Source: Iodobacter violaceini (lineage in GTDB: Bacteria > Pseudomonadota > Gammaproteobacteria > Burkholderiales > Chitinibacteraceae). Taken from it: a DNA stretch of 64,000 nt. Position numbers and translations under genes: made by a program. The stretch spans positions 1 to 64,000 of the forward strand of contig NZ_JAAOLX010000003.1 of assembly GCF_011601265.1 (NCBI RefSeq), in the 5' to 3' direction. The notes under the pieces were generated by a model, which worked only from the letters and a program-made list of their open reading frames with translations, was not told the origin of the DNA and searched no databases. Every line of letters starts with the position of its first letter. The first letter of the stretch is position 1. Below, one piece after another: positions 17,623-27,327 of this stretch.

Positions 17623-20600
17623 ATGAAAATTATTGCACTCAGTATTCTAAGCATCAGCCTCAATAGCTGGGCAGCCCAAACGGCAGACAAACCGCTCTCT
17701 ACACTCAGCGTGGGTGATATCAAACCCAATGTTATGTTTATCATTGATGATTCTGGCTCTATGGCATGGAGCTTTATGCCCGACAGCGTTATTAATTGGC
17801 GCAATAATGTTGGCTACCACAATGCCTATTGCAATGGCGTATATTACAACCCCAAGACCACCTACCTGGCACCTAAAAACGCCAATGGTACAGACATGCC
17901 GAATGCCAGCTTTACAGCGGCCTGGTATGATGGCTTTAGCAGCGGCAGCACCAGAACTTACAACCTTAGTAACGGTTTTTTTGCCTACGATAATACAGGC
18001 AGTGCCAACAATGGTAATTCACGACAGGAAGCTGCATTTTATTGGAACTACAAGCCAGCACCTGCAACCATGCCATCAGACAGCCAATGCGCTCAATCAT
18101 TAACAAGGCCCGGCTCAGACTGGGAAAAAGTCGTTATCCCCCAGGATAACAGCGCAAAATCAGCCGCAGAAAGACAAAATTTTGCCAACTGGTTCAGCTA
18201 CTACCGCACACGTATTCTGATGATGAAATCCAGTGCTGGCGCGGCTTTTTCCAGCATTGGCGACCGCTATCGCGTTGGGTTTTCTTCCATCAATAATCTA
18301 ACCAGTGGTTACTACAGCAACGACCGCTATCTTAATATTGATAACTATGCCTCCTCTCAAAAAGCGGCCTGGTATGCCATGCTCTATGGCACCTACCCTG
18401 GCGGTGGCACCCCGCTAAAAAGCGCGCTCAATGCAGTTGGCAGGATTTATTCCGGCCAGCTCCCTTCGGGAAATGTAACAGACCCGATGCAATATACTTG
18501 CCAGCAAAATTTCACCATCCTCACTACCGATGGTTATTGGAACAGGGGCAATAATGCGGGTATTGGAAAACAAGACAACGCCAGCAATATCCCTTACCCA
18601 ATGAGGGATGACACCAATACAAGCGAAACACTGGCAGACGTGGCCATGTATTACTTTAAAAATGATAATCGTCCCAATATGGCCAATAACGTACCAGGGG
18701 TAGAGGCCTTTGCGGATGGAGCCAAAGGGCGTCAGCTTATGCGCACCTATACGCTGGGTCTGGGTATGGATGGCCAGCTGAAAAGAAGCGACTACGAGCC
18801 ACTAACGAATAAACGCGTGCCCTGGCCCCAGGTAGTGGGTGACACTCTGACTACGATCGATGATTTATGGCATGCAGCCGTAAATGGCGGCGGTGAGTAC
18901 TTCAGCGCCAAAGACCCCAATGCCGTAGCGGCAGGAATCTCTAAAGCGCTCAGCGATATTGAGGCTAAAACTGCCTCGGTGGGATCTTCCGATGTATCCA
19001 GCTCGTTTATGAGCGAGGGGGATAATTCTATTTACTCCAGCTCTTTTAAAACCATCAGCTGGACCGGAGATGTACAAGCACGCACCCTCAACCTGGAAAC
19101 CAGTGCATTAGAAGCCGTTACCTGGTCTGCAAACTCCAAACTAGGGGTGCTGGGCCATGCGAACCGGAAAATTTATACCTGCACGCCCGGAGCCTGCACC
19201 ACTCTTACAGATTTTAACGACCAAAACAGTGCGCTTCGCAGTGCCATGGCCGCAGGCGTTAATGCGCTTAAAACCAGCAATGGCACACTTAATTCCGCAC
19301 AACTTAACCAAAATACGGCCAGTGCTCTGATTAATTATTTGCGTGGCGATAAAAGCAATGAGATCAAGCCGGATGCAAAAGATCCAAACTCCTTATACCG
19401 TGTACGTACAGGCTTTTTAGGCTCTGTCATTCATGGTGGCGTCAGCTATGTAAAAAAACCAAACAAAGCTTACAGCGATGCAGGCTATGCCGATTTTGTA
19501 CGCAACAATACCAATAGAAAGGCCATGGTTTACGCCCCGGCCAATGATGGCATGTTGCATGCCTTTGACGCGGTAACCGGGGATGAAAAATGGGCTTTTG
19601 TTCCTCCAACCGTTATTCCACGCCTCTGGCAACAGGCAGAGCGTGCCTACACTAATGATTTCAAATACTTTGTTGATGGTGCCCCCACCATTGCCGACAT
19701 CAAAGTAGGCAATGCATGGAAAACCATTCTGATTGGCGGCTTGCGTGGTGGTGGCGGTGAATACTATGCGCTGGATATCACCAACCCGACCACTCCAGTC
19801 CTTTTATGGAGCTTCAGTGACACACGTCTTGGCAATACCTATGGCTTTCCTGTTGTAGGAAAGGTTAACAACACCTGGAAAGTCTTACTCAGCAGCGGCT
19901 ACGACAATGCAGATAATAAAGGCTATATTTTTGCCTTAAATGCTGCAACCGGGGTGCTGGATAACACCTTCACCAGCAGCTGCAGCAACAATACCGGCCT
20001 GTGTGGTTTATCTAAAATTGGCGTTTTATTTGAAAACAGAAACGTTGATGACACCATTTTAATGGCCTACGCAGGTGATTTAGCGGGCAATTTATGGCGC
20101 TTTAATCCCAAAGATGGCAGCGGTGCCTTAGTTGCTAAAACCGGGTTTGATCAGGCGCCACAAGCGATCACCACAGCCCCTGTGGTTAAAGCTACAGAAT
20201 ACAAAAACACTTCTAACGAAGCCATGCACTATGTAACCTTTGGAACCGGGCGCTATTTAAATCAGGCCGATATTGCCAACAGCGATACCCATACGTTTTA
20301 TGGCCTGTTAGTTGATCCAAGTGCCAGCATTATCGACCCCGCATTTACTGCCTTACGCAGCTCTGCGGCATTGAACGAGCTGCAATTTGAAAAAAATGGG
20401 AATGACATCCAGTTAACCCGCAAAGGCGACAGCAGAGCGCTTGATACACCTGCGGCGCTGCTGGAATGCAATAAAAGAACCAGGGGCTGGCGCGCCAATA
20501 TGTTCATCAACAAAGAACGCCTGGCGAATGACCCGCTGCCACGAGGAGAAAAAGCACGCTTCTTTACCTCTGTTCCGGGTGGAGATGCATGTGAAGCGGG

Positions 20601-20862
20601 CGGAATCAGCAGAGAGTATTTATTGCCGATGGAAATCAGCAGCAATTGGATGTGTGCTAATCCGAAATTTGACCGGTCTATCAATACAGGCAGCGATGTA
20701 AACGGCATTATGCTTGATGATCAAAAGCAAATCCCGAGTGTAATCACTGAAAAAGATGATAGCCTCGACATCAAACCAGATGGCACACCAGAACACGGGA
20801 AAGCGCTGCTCAGACCTGACTTAAGAGGCCGCCGCTCAGCTTGGACAGAGATAGTGAACTAA
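17623..20862 (+). CDS. pilY1: Pilus tip adhesin PilY1, copy 2
   Basis: A 1,079-residue paralogue of the gene at 10361, with a signal peptide ending at about NSWAA. A GAGGT ribosome site precedes the ATG. The MIDAS motif DDSGSMAW is at about 45-50 and RGD at 574-576 (LRGDKSNE). The propeller half shares GGLRGGGGEYYALDI and AYAGDLAGNLWRFN; here too the segment before the AGDL strand (ENRNVDDTILM) lacks a DxDxDG calcium loop. It is 68 residues shorter than copy 1, with most of the difference in the C-terminal insert. Confidence 0.93.
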   Translation: MKIIALSILSISLNSWAAQTADKPLSTLSVGDIKPNVMFIIDDSGSMAWSFMPDSVINWRNNVGYHNAYCNGVYYNPKTTYLAPKNANGTDMPNASFTAAWYDGFSSGSTRTYNLSNGFFAYDNTGSANNGNSRQEAAFYWNYKPAPATMPSDSQCAQSLTRPGSDWEKVVIPQDNSAKSAAERQNFANWFSYYRTRILMMKSSAGAAFSSIGDRYRVGFSSINNLTSGYYSNDRYLNIDNYASSQKAAWYAMLYGTYPGGGTPLKSALNAVGRIYSGQLPSGNVTDPMQYTCQQNFTILTTDGYWNRGNNAGIGKQDNASNIPYPMRDDTNTSETLADVAMYYFKNDNRPNMANNVPGVEAFADGAKGRQLMRTYTLGLGMDGQLKRSDYEPLTNKRVPWPQVVGDTLTTIDDLWHAAVNGGGEYFSAKDPNAVAAGISKALSDIEAKTASVGSSDVSSSFMSEGDNSIYSSSFKTISWTGDVQARTLNLETSALEAVTWSANSKLGVLGHANRKIYTCTPGACTTLTDFNDQNSALRSAMAAGVNALKTSNGTLNSAQLNQNTASALINYLRGDKSNEIKPDAKDPNSLYRVRTGFLGSVIHGGVSYVKKPNKAYSDAGYADFVRNNTNRKAMVYAPANDGMLHAFDAVTGDEKWAFVPPTVIPRLWQQAERAYTNDFKYFVDGAPTIADIKVGNAWKTILIGGLRGGGGEYYALDITNPTTPVLLWSFSDTRLGNTYGFPVVGKVNNTWKVLLSSGYDNADNKGYIFALNAATGVLDNTFTSSCSNNTGLCGLSKIGVLFENRNVDDTILMAYAGDLAGNLWRFNPKDGSGALVAKTGFDQAPQAITTAPVVKATEYKNTSNEAMHYVTFGTGRYLNQADIANSDTHTFYGLLVDPSASIIDPAFTALRSSAALNELQFEKNGNDIQLTRKGDSRALDTPAALLECNKRTRGWRANMFINKERLANDPLPRGEKARFFTSVPGGDACEAGGISREYLLPMEISSNWMCANPKFDRSINTGSDVNGIMLDDQKQIPSVITEKDDSLDIKPDGTPEHGKALLRPDLRGRRSAWTEIVN

Positions 20863-20875
20863 TAATTTAAAACCT

Positions 20876-20907
20876 AAGGGGTGTGCATCGGATATACACA
20901 CCCCTTT
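20876..20907 (+). terminator. Terminator after the second pilin operon
   Basis: The stem AAGGGGTGTG / CACACCCCTT has 10 pairs, followed by TTC. It lies 13 bases after the second pilY1 and closes the duplicated block. Confidence 0.7.
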
Positions 20908-21258
20908 CAACATAAAAACAACAGAATGCTTTCATCAATATGTAATTGAGCGCTCTTTCATTAAAGATTCATTCAAATAATAAAAAACCCTTACGCGCAC
21001 TTAGGGAATTTGCCAGGTCTTAGACACAATTGCATTTTTTATAGCCCCGCACGCCCCTCCCGCCCAGAATAAAATCAATAAAATCTTTCAAAAAAAATTA
21101 TTCCTGCAGTTAAGTAAAGTAATTTATTTCCACGCTATAAATAAAACTTGCTGAGAAGATTGCTATATTGCAATCAATATCGTTTAATCTGCCATATTGA
21201 TTTAAATATTTCAGTCTATCGGGCCAAACAGCCTTTCAAAAAAGTAAAGGAGTACGAA
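20908..21258. other. AT-rich upstream region of the Ig-like lipoprotein gene
   Basis: This 351 bp stretch is AT-rich, with TATAAATAAAA at about 21136 as a possible -10 region and an AAAGGAG ribosome site at 21246-21252. I see no RNA gene or other coding frame. Confidence 0.4.
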
Positions 21259-23220
21259 GTGGAAAGAATCAACTTCAACAGCAAAGCCGCGAGAAAAGTC
21301 GCCGGCGGACTACTGCTGCTGGCAACAATTATGTTGACGGCTTGCAATGGATCATCCGGTGGCGATAGTTCATCCACAACACCTACGCCAACGCCAGTAC
21401 CTAACGCATCGGGTGTTGCTGCAAAAATGGAAGTGTTGGCTAGTACACCTAACCTTGCATCTGATGGCAACACCCCTGTAGTTATCACAGCCAGAGTAAA
21501 AGACGCTAATAATGTTGTACTGGAAGGGCAAACAGTCGTTTTTAGCACTCAGGACAGTGCACAAATTGCAGTACTGAATGCTGGCCTCACCGATAAGACA
21601 GGCAGTGCAACAGCCAATGTCACCACAGGTAGTGATCAATCCAGCCGAAGTATTACAGTCAAAGCAACAGCTGGTGCCATATCTGAGAAAGTAACAATTA
21701 CTGTAAGCGGAACAAAAATCACGCTTAACGGCAGTAATTCTCTTGTTCTTAATAAAGAAAGCTCGCTGACAATTAGTTTGAAAGATGCTGCAGGTAAAGG
21801 CGTTGCAGGGCAAAAAGTAGCATTAGCTTCTGCCTTGGGAAATACATTCAAAGTAAATGGCGTTGCGGCAACTGAAGCAACAACTGGGGATAACGGACAA
21901 GCCACAATCACTTATCAAGCAGTTAAAGCGGGTGCTGATGTTGTTAAAACTACCGCTCTTGGTGAATCAGCAACATTAGATATTTCAATTAGCAATAATA
22001 CTTTTGATTTAACACCCAGCTCTGCCTCACAAGGTGCCGTAAATTTTGGCAAAATCCCCGCGGAAGTGAATCTGGATAGTTTTGTTAAACTTGACTTGCT
22101 GTATTCAATTGCTGGCGTCCCGCAAAGCAATGTACCTGTATCGTTCACAGCAACCCGTGGCAATTTAGTGGCATCCTCAAGTAAGACAGATGCAAATGGT
22201 AAAGTATCAGTCACAATCACCAGCACTACGGCTGGTGCATCACAAATCACAGCAACGGCCAGCGGTATAAGCAATAACTATGATGTTGAGTTTGTTGCCA
22301 CTGCTCCAAGTAAAGTTGTCGTTCAGCCAGATACAACAGTTGTTCGTGCAGGCGCAAGCACAGCCATCAACGCCATTGTCCGGGATGCCTCCAGTAACTT
22401 AGTAAAAAACCAAATCGTCAATTTCAACTTGGTTGACCCAACAGGCGGCAGACTTAGCATTGGTAGCGGCGTAACCAATAGCTCAGGCCAAACCAGCACC
22501 AATTACACGGCAGGCAATAGCAGCAGCGCCAAAGATGGTGTAACCATTACAGCCACACTGGCAAACAACCCTTCAGTTACTGCAAAAACTCAGGTGACCG
22601 TTGGCGGTAAGTCATTATTTATCCGTTTAGGTACTGGTAACCAAATTGAGGATAAAAACACAACTCAAAACATTACTCCTTATAGCGTAATTGTCACAGA
22701 CGCAGCTGGTAACCCGGTTGCAGGCGTACAAGTGACGCTCGCGGTTATTCCGACAAAGTACTTAAAAGGGATTTACAAACCGGATGGCGATAGCGATGGC
22801 GATGGTAAACCTGATTTCTGGTTACAACACCCATCAGCAAGCTGCCTGAGTGAAGATAAGAATAATGACGGTATTCTTGACCCGGGTGAAGATGATCCTT
22901 CAGATGGCAATGGGAATGGTAATAGCACCCTGGAGCCAGGTTTTGTTGCAACAGTCTACGATGCGCTTAACCCATCCAGCAACACAGTCAAGACAGATGA
23001 AACAGGCAGCGCTTTCATCAAGGTACTCTATGGAAAAAACTACTCTACCTGGGCCGTTGTAAAACTTCAGGCCACTATCAGAGTAGAAGGAAGTGAGTAT
23101 TCAAATGCAGCAGTATTTAGTTTGCCTGGCGTAGCTAAAGACTACAACGATATCAAAGTCCCACCACCGGGAGTATCAAGCCCATTTGGTATTGCTTCTG
23201 TTTGCACTAACCCAAACTAA
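21259..23220 (+). CDS. Surface lipoprotein with repeated bacterial Ig-like (invasin/Big_1) domains
   Basis: A 653-residue protein starting at GTG 21259, which has AAAGGAG seven bases upstream; the frame continues upstream to 21148 without a good site. Lipobox LTAC puts the lipid on Cys29. A Ser/Thr/Pro linker (about 33-48) leads to four or five Ig-like units with the Big_1 pattern (ANNVVLEGQTVVFST, AGKGVAGQKVALASA, SNVPVSFTATRGNL, SNLVKNQIVNFNL, GNPVAGVQVTLAVI). Near residue 509 DGDSDGDGKPDFW matches DxDxDGxxD calcium loops, and a second acidic run EDKNNDGILDPGEDD follows. It is probably an outer-membrane-anchored surface or adhesion protein. A terminator follows. Confidence 0.85.
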   Translation: MERINFNSKAARKVAGGLLLLATIMLTACNGSSGGDSSSTTPTPTPVPNASGVAAKMEVLASTPNLASDGNTPVVITARVKDANNVVLEGQTVVFSTQDSAQIAVLNAGLTDKTGSATANVTTGSDQSSRSITVKATAGAISEKVTITVSGTKITLNGSNSLVLNKESSLTISLKDAAGKGVAGQKVALASALGNTFKVNGVAATEATTGDNGQATITYQAVKAGADVVKTTALGESATLDISISNNTFDLTPSSASQGAVNFGKIPAEVNLDSFVKLDLLYSIAGVPQSNVPVSFTATRGNLVASSSKTDANGKVSVTITSTTAGASQITATASGISNNYDVEFVATAPSKVVVQPDTTVVRAGASTAINAIVRDASSNLVKNQIVNFNLVDPTGGRLSIGSGVTNSSGQTSTNYTAGNSSSAKDGVTITATLANNPSVTAKTQVTVGGKSLFIRLGTGNQIEDKNTTQNITPYSVIVTDAAGNPVAGVQVTLAVIPTKYLKGIYKPDGDSDGDGKPDFWLQHPSASCLSEDKNNDGILDPGEDDPSDGNGNGNSTLEPGFVATVYDALNPSSNTVKTDETGSAFIKVLYGKNYSTWAVVKLQATIRVEGSEYSNAAVFSLPGVAKDYNDIKVPPPGVSSPFGIASVCTNPN

Positions 23221-23234
23221 TACAGCCAATCATT

Positions 23235-23263
23235 ACCCCCTCCTGAATCAGGTGGGGGTTTTT
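23235..23263 (+). terminator. Terminator after the Ig-like lipoprotein
   Basis: The stem CCCCCTCCT / AGGTGGGGG has one T-T mismatch and a 5-base loop, and is followed by TTTTT. It also lies at the 3' end of the convergent alkyltransferase-like gene. Confidence 0.8.
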
Positions 23264-23559
23264 CATTCCCCATCCCACAAGAAAATCTTTAATTCAATCT
23301 TCCCGCCCTCTCCAAACTCCACGCCTTCGCACTGCAGTAAAAACCGCTGCTCATCATCATTTCCATCCAACCCGCGGGGGCTGACTTTGCCCTGGCCGTT
23401 GATGACGCGCTGCCAGGGAACGGATGCATCCAGGCAGCGGCCAACAAAGCGGGAATGGTTTGGATAGCCCGCCAGCCTGGCGATCTGGCCATAGGTGGCG
23501 ACTTTGCCGTAGGGGATGCGGGTGACGACGCGGCGGATGGCGGTAGCAATGGCGCTCAT
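23263..23559 (-). CDS. atl: Alkyltransferase-like protein (ATL, MGMT DNA-binding domain)
   Basis: A 98-residue single-domain homologue of O6-methylguanine-DNA methyltransferase. The helix-turn-helix and recognition part (IPYGKVATYGQIARLAG, then NHSRFVGRCL) is intact, but the active-site PCHRV motif is PWQRV (48-52), with Trp49 in place of the alkyl-accepting cysteine. Such proteins (E. coli YbaZ, S. pombe Atl1) cannot transfer the alkyl group; they bind O6-alkylguanine, flip it out and recruit nucleotide excision repair. It follows ilvD on the same strand after a terminator. Confidence 0.92.
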   Translation of the reverse strand: MSAIATAIRRVVTRIPYGKVATYGQIARLAGYPNHSRFVGRCLDASVPWQRVINGQGKVSPRGLDGNDDEQRFLLQCEGVEFGEGGKIELKIFLWDGE

Positions 23560-23603
23560 AGTGGCCTTTCAAAATAAATAAATTGCTAAAAAATTACGCA
23601 CAC

Positions 23604-23638
23604 GGAAAAAAACCAAGCCATTGCAGCTTGGTTTTTTT
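23604..23638 (-). terminator. Terminator between ilvD and the alkyltransferase-like gene
   Basis: The stem AAAAAACCAAGC / GCTTGGTTTTTT with a 7-base loop carries T-runs on either strand. On the minus strand it follows ilvD by about 50 bases. Confidence 0.85.
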
Positions 23639-23688
23639 CTTTCAGCGCTCTTTTCTTTAGGCGCTCAGTAAGGACTGAATCCTGAGTA

Positions 23689-25548
23689 TTAGCCCTTGCG
23701 CTCAACCTGGCTGACATCACGCACCGCGCCAGTGTGAGCAGAGGTGGTCATGGCGGCGTAGGCCCGCAGCGCCGGGGAGATATAGCGCTGACGATCAACC
23801 GGCTTCCACGCGTTTTTGCCACGCGCTTCCATTTCTGCACGGCGGTTTTCCAGTGTTGCTTCATCGACGGCCAAGCGGATGCTGCGCTGAGGGATGTCGA
23901 TCTCGATAGTGTCGCCCTCGTGCACAAGGCCAATCAAGCCGCCATCGGCCGCTTCCGGGCTGACATGGCCAATGGATAAGCCGGAAGTGCCGCCAGAAAA
24001 ACGCCCGTCGGTGAGCAGCGCGCACGCTTTGCCCAGACCCTTAGATTTTAAATAGCTGGTTGGGTAAAGCATTTCCTGCATGCCGGGACCGCCTTTCGGG
24101 CCTTCGTAGCGAATCACCACGATATCACCCGCTACAATCTGGTCGGCCAGAATGCTGGCGACCGCATCGTCTTGCGATTCAAACACACGGGCGCGGCCTG
24201 TAAACTTAAGGATGGAATCATCCACGCCAGCGGTTTTCACAATACAGCCAAGCGGTGCGATATTGCCGGATAACACGGCAAGACCGCCATCCTGGCTGTA
24301 AGCATTTTCTTTATTACGGATGCAGCCATTGGCACGGTCCAGATCCAGCTCTGGCCAGCGCATGGATTGGCTGAAGGCGATGGTGGTGGCCACGCCGCCA
24401 GGCGCTGCACTGTAAAAACGATGCGCTTCACTTTCCTTATCGTTGACCACGATATCCCACTTGGCCAGCGCTTCGCCCATGGTGGCTGCATGCACGGTTT
24501 TGGCATCGCGGTGAATCAAGCCAGCGCGATCCAGCTCGGCCAACAGCGCCATCACGCCCCCTGCGCGGTGCACGTCTTCCATATGATATTTTTGCGTTGC
24601 AGGCGCAACTTTAGAGAGGCACGGCACGCCACGGGAAACGCGGTCGATATCCTGCATAGTGAAATCCACTTCCGCTTCAAACGCCGCAGCCAGCAGATGC
24701 AAGACGGTATTGGTCGAGCCTCCCATTGCCACATCCAGACTCATAGCGTTTTCAAAAGCGGCCTTGGTGGCAATGCTGCGTGGCAAGACCGAATCATCAT
24801 CCTGCTCGTAATAGCGCTTGGCAATTTCAACAATAGTGCGGCCCGCTTGCAAAAATAAAGCTTTGCGATCAGCATGCGTGGCCAGCATCGAGCCATTGCC
24901 TGGCAGGGACAAACCCAATGCTTCGGTTAAGCAATTCATCGAATTTGCTGTAAACATGCCCGAGCAGGAGCCACAGGTTGGGCAGGCGGAGCGCTCAACC
25001 GCTGCCACTTCTTCATCGCTCACGCGACTGTCGGCGGCTTCCACCATGGCATCGACCAGATCCAGCTTACGCACACCGCCATTCCAATCCACCTTGCCCG
25101 CTTCCATCGGCCCGCCGGAAACAAAAATCACCGGAATATTCAGGCGCAGCGCGGCCATCAGCATACCGGGAGTGATTTTGTCGCAATTGGAGATACACAC
25201 AATCGCATCGGCACAATGGGCATTGACCATATATTCAACCGAATCGGCGATCAGATCACGGCTGGGCAGGCTGTAGAGCATGCCCGAATGCCCCATGGCA
25301 ATGCCATCATCCACGGCAATGGTATTGAATTCTTTAGCGATACCGCCCGCTTTTTCAATTTCTCTGGCAACCAGCTGGCCTAAATTGTGTAAGTGCACAT
25401 GGCCGGGCACAAACTGGGTAAACGAATTAGCAATGGCAATGATGGGCTTATCAAAATCGCCATCTTTCATGCCAGTTGCACGCCACAGGGCGCGGGCACC
25501 GGCCATATTGCGGCCATGCGTGGTAGTGCGGGAACGATAAACAGGCAT
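23689..25548 (-). CDS. ilvD: Dihydroxy-acid dehydratase
   Basis: A 619-residue enzyme that dehydrates 2,3-dihydroxy-isovalerate and its methylvalerate analogue in valine, leucine and isoleucine synthesis. The iron-sulfur and metal ligands are in place: Cys122 in [12 protein letters not shown], Cys195 in [17 protein letters not shown], and Asp80/81 in [12 protein letters not shown]. The C-terminal [19 protein letters not shown] motif is intact. Length is normal for the IlvD group. It is divergently oriented to lgt. Confidence 0.98.
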   Translation of the reverse strand: MPVYRSRTTTHGRNMAGARALWRATGMKDGDFDKPIIAIANSFTQFVPGHVHLHNLGQLVAREIEKAGGIAKEFNTIAVDDGIAMGHSGMLYSLPSRDLIADSVEYMVNAHCADAIVCISNCDKITPGMLMAALRLNIPVIFVSGGPMEAGKVDWNGGVRKLDLVDAMVEAADSRVSDEEVAAVERSACPTCGSCSGMFTANSMNCLTEALGLSLPGNGSMLATHADRKALFLQAGRTIVEIAKRYYEQDDDSVLPRSIATKAAFENAMSLDVAMGGSTNTVLHLLAAAFEAEVDFTMQDIDRVSRGVPCLSKVAPATQKYHMEDVHRAGGVMALLAELDRAGLIHRDAKTVHAATMGEALAKWDIVVNDKESEAHRFYSAAPGGVATTIAFSQSMRWPELDLDRANGCIRNKENAYSQDGGLAVLSGNIAPLGCIVKTAGVDDSILKFTGRARVFESQDDAVASILADQIVAGDIVVIRYEGPKGGPGMQEMLYPTSYLKSKGLGKACALLTDGRFSGGTSGLSIGHVSPEAADGGLIGLVHEGDTIEIDIPQRSIRLAVDEATLENRRAEMEARGKNAWKPVDRQRYISPALRAYAAMTTSAHTGAVRDVSQVERKG

Positions 25549-25796
25549 TTTTTAGATCCTTGCAGCGAAGTAATCAATCAGGAAAAAAACTTCAAATATC
25601 TGAATAGCCGCTTCTATGGTTTGGCGCATCAAAGCTTGGGTAAAAGCGGGACGGCAGTCATAAAAACGGCTGATCGACTCTGCGTAGTTAAAAGTGATTT
25701 TGTCACTCCAACATACAGGGCTGGCAAGCCTAAAGGAAATATTCAGACTAAGTGCTTAGGGTATAATCGGCCCATTTTATCGGAAGGCTGGTTTGC

Positions 25797-26588
25797 ATGC
25801 TAATTCATCCGCAATTTAATCCCATAGCCATCCAACTTGGCCCTGTGGGTATCCACTGGTACGGGCTGATGTATCTCATTGGCTTTATGCTGTTTTTGTT
25901 TTTAGGCCGCATGCGCGCCAAAAAATCCAATAGCTGGAAACCTGAAGAGCTGGACGATCTGCTGTTTTATGGCGTGCTGGGGGTAATTCTGGGTGGGCGG
26001 CTAGGCTATGTACTGTTTTATAAACCTGACTTTTACTTCTCGCACCCGCTGGATATTCTGAAAGTTTGGGAAGGTGGCATGGCGTTTCATGGCGGCTTTC
26101 TGGGTGTATTGGTGGCGATGTGGGTATTTGGCCGCAAAACCGGCCGCAGCTTTTTTCAGGTCACCGATTTTATCGCCCCGCTGGTACCACTGGGCCTCGC
26201 CGCGGGCCGCCTGGGTAACTTTATTAATGGCGAACTATGGGGGCGGGTCACCTCGGCCGAGATGCCCTTTGCGATGATTTTCCCACAGGCACACGACGGG
26301 CTGCCCCGCCATCCTTCGCAGTTGTATCAGTTTGCTCTGGAAGGGATTAGCCTGTTTATTATTCTCTGGCTTTATTCTGGCAAACCGCGCCGCACTGGCC
26401 AGGTTTCTGCCTTATTTTTATCAGGCTATGGCATATTCCGCTTTATCGCCGAATATGCCCGCGAACCCGATGATTTCCTTGGCTATCTGGCGCTGCATTT
26501 ATCGATGGGGCAATTACTCAGCCTGCCCATGATTCTGATTGGCATACATCTGTTTTGGTGGAGCAGCAAAAAGCCCCGCCATATTTAA
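25797..26588 (+). CDS. lgt: Phosphatidylglycerol-prolipoprotein diacylglyceryl transferase
   Basis: A 263-residue inner-membrane enzyme that transfers diacylglycerol to the lipobox cysteine of prolipoproteins. About seven membrane helices are visible. The signature [20 protein letters not shown], the HGGFLGVL segment and the [15 protein letters not shown] segment with its essential arginine are present. A TATAAT -10 element is visible at 25762-25767, 30 bases before the ATG, without a clear -35. In this window it would process the lipoproteins at 21259 and 33628. Confidence 0.97.
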   Translation: MLIHPQFNPIAIQLGPVGIHWYGLMYLIGFMLFLFLGRMRAKKSNSWKPEELDDLLFYGVLGVILGGRLGYVLFYKPDFYFSHPLDILKVWEGGMAFHGGFLGVLVAMWVFGRKTGRSFFQVTDFIAPLVPLGLAAGRLGNFINGELWGRVTSAEMPFAMIFPQAHDGLPRHPSQLYQFALEGISLFIILWLYSGKPRRTGQVSALFLSGYGIFRFIAEYAREPDDFLGYLALHLSMGQLLSLPMILIGIHLFWWSSKKPRHI

Positions 26589-26623
26589 TAGAGGCTTAGC
26601 GGGGAGCCATTTCATTTGCAACA

Positions 26624-26656
26624 GGCTAAGGCGCAATTTTTGCGCCTTAGCCTTAT
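26624..26656 (+). terminator. Hairpin after lgt, possible terminator
   Basis: The stem GGCTAAGGCGCA / TGCGCCTTAGCC has 12 perfect pairs and a 5-base loop, but only TTAT follows, so termination would be weak. Confidence 0.5.
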
Positions 26657-26829
26657 AAGCAGGCAAAGCTTGCCCACGCTCATCTTTCTGCCTGGCATTA
26701 TCAAACTGCGATGTTTTTTAAAGCACGCATCGGCCTGGTTGCCATGCTCAATTTTTTTATCAATCCTGAGTAAGAACCTTTCAGCCCCTTTGCACTCTGA
26801 ACACTTCAGATAACTCATTCAGGAATAAT

Positions 26830-27327
26830 ATGCCCGACTTATTAAGTGCAGAAACCGCCTGGTGGGCACTGGCCTGGGTTTTAATGATTTCTGGCCTCCT
26901 TGGCACATTGCTGCCGTTTTTACCCTCTACCCCTTTTATTTTTGGCGGCATGCTGCTGGCTGCTTATTTAGATCAGTTTGCACATGTAGGCTACGGCTGG
27001 CTAACCGTGCTGGCCCTGCTGCTTATTTTGTCCATGGTGCTGGATTATATTGCCGGGGCATTGGGGGCTAAAAAAGCAGGGGCCAGCCCGGCAGCAGTCT
27101 GGGGGGCCTTAATTGGGGGCATTTTAGGGATTTTTGCCGGCCTGCCCGGCCTGCTTTTAGGGCCATTTATTGGCGCCGCAATTGGCGAATTCTGGGCAAG
27201 ACAAGATGTGCTGCAAGCAGGCAAAGTGGGCGTTGCCACCCTTGTTGGCATGCTGATTGGCGCGGTTGCCAAAATTGCAATCGGCTTATCCATGTTTGCT
27301 GTCTTTGCTTTTGCATGGTGGGTTTAA
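26830..27327 (+). CDS. DUF456-family inner-membrane protein
   Basis: A 165-residue, very hydrophobic protein with about four to five membrane segments. The pattern LLGTLLPFLPSTPFIFGGMLL near the start, the glycine-rich GALGAKKAGASPAAVWGALI and the GLLLGPFIGAAIGEF segments are those of the DUF456 family, whose function is unknown. It starts ten bases after an AACTCATTCAGGAAT stretch that supplies an AGGA ribosome site. Confidence 0.85.
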   Translation: MPDLLSAETAWWALAWVLMISGLLGTLLPFLPSTPFIFGGMLLAAYLDQFAHVGYGWLTVLALLLILSMVLDYIAGALGAKKAGASPAAVWGALIGGILGIFAGLPGLLLGPFIGAAIGEFWARQDVLQAGKVGVATLVGMLIGAVAKIAIGLSMFAVFAFAWWV

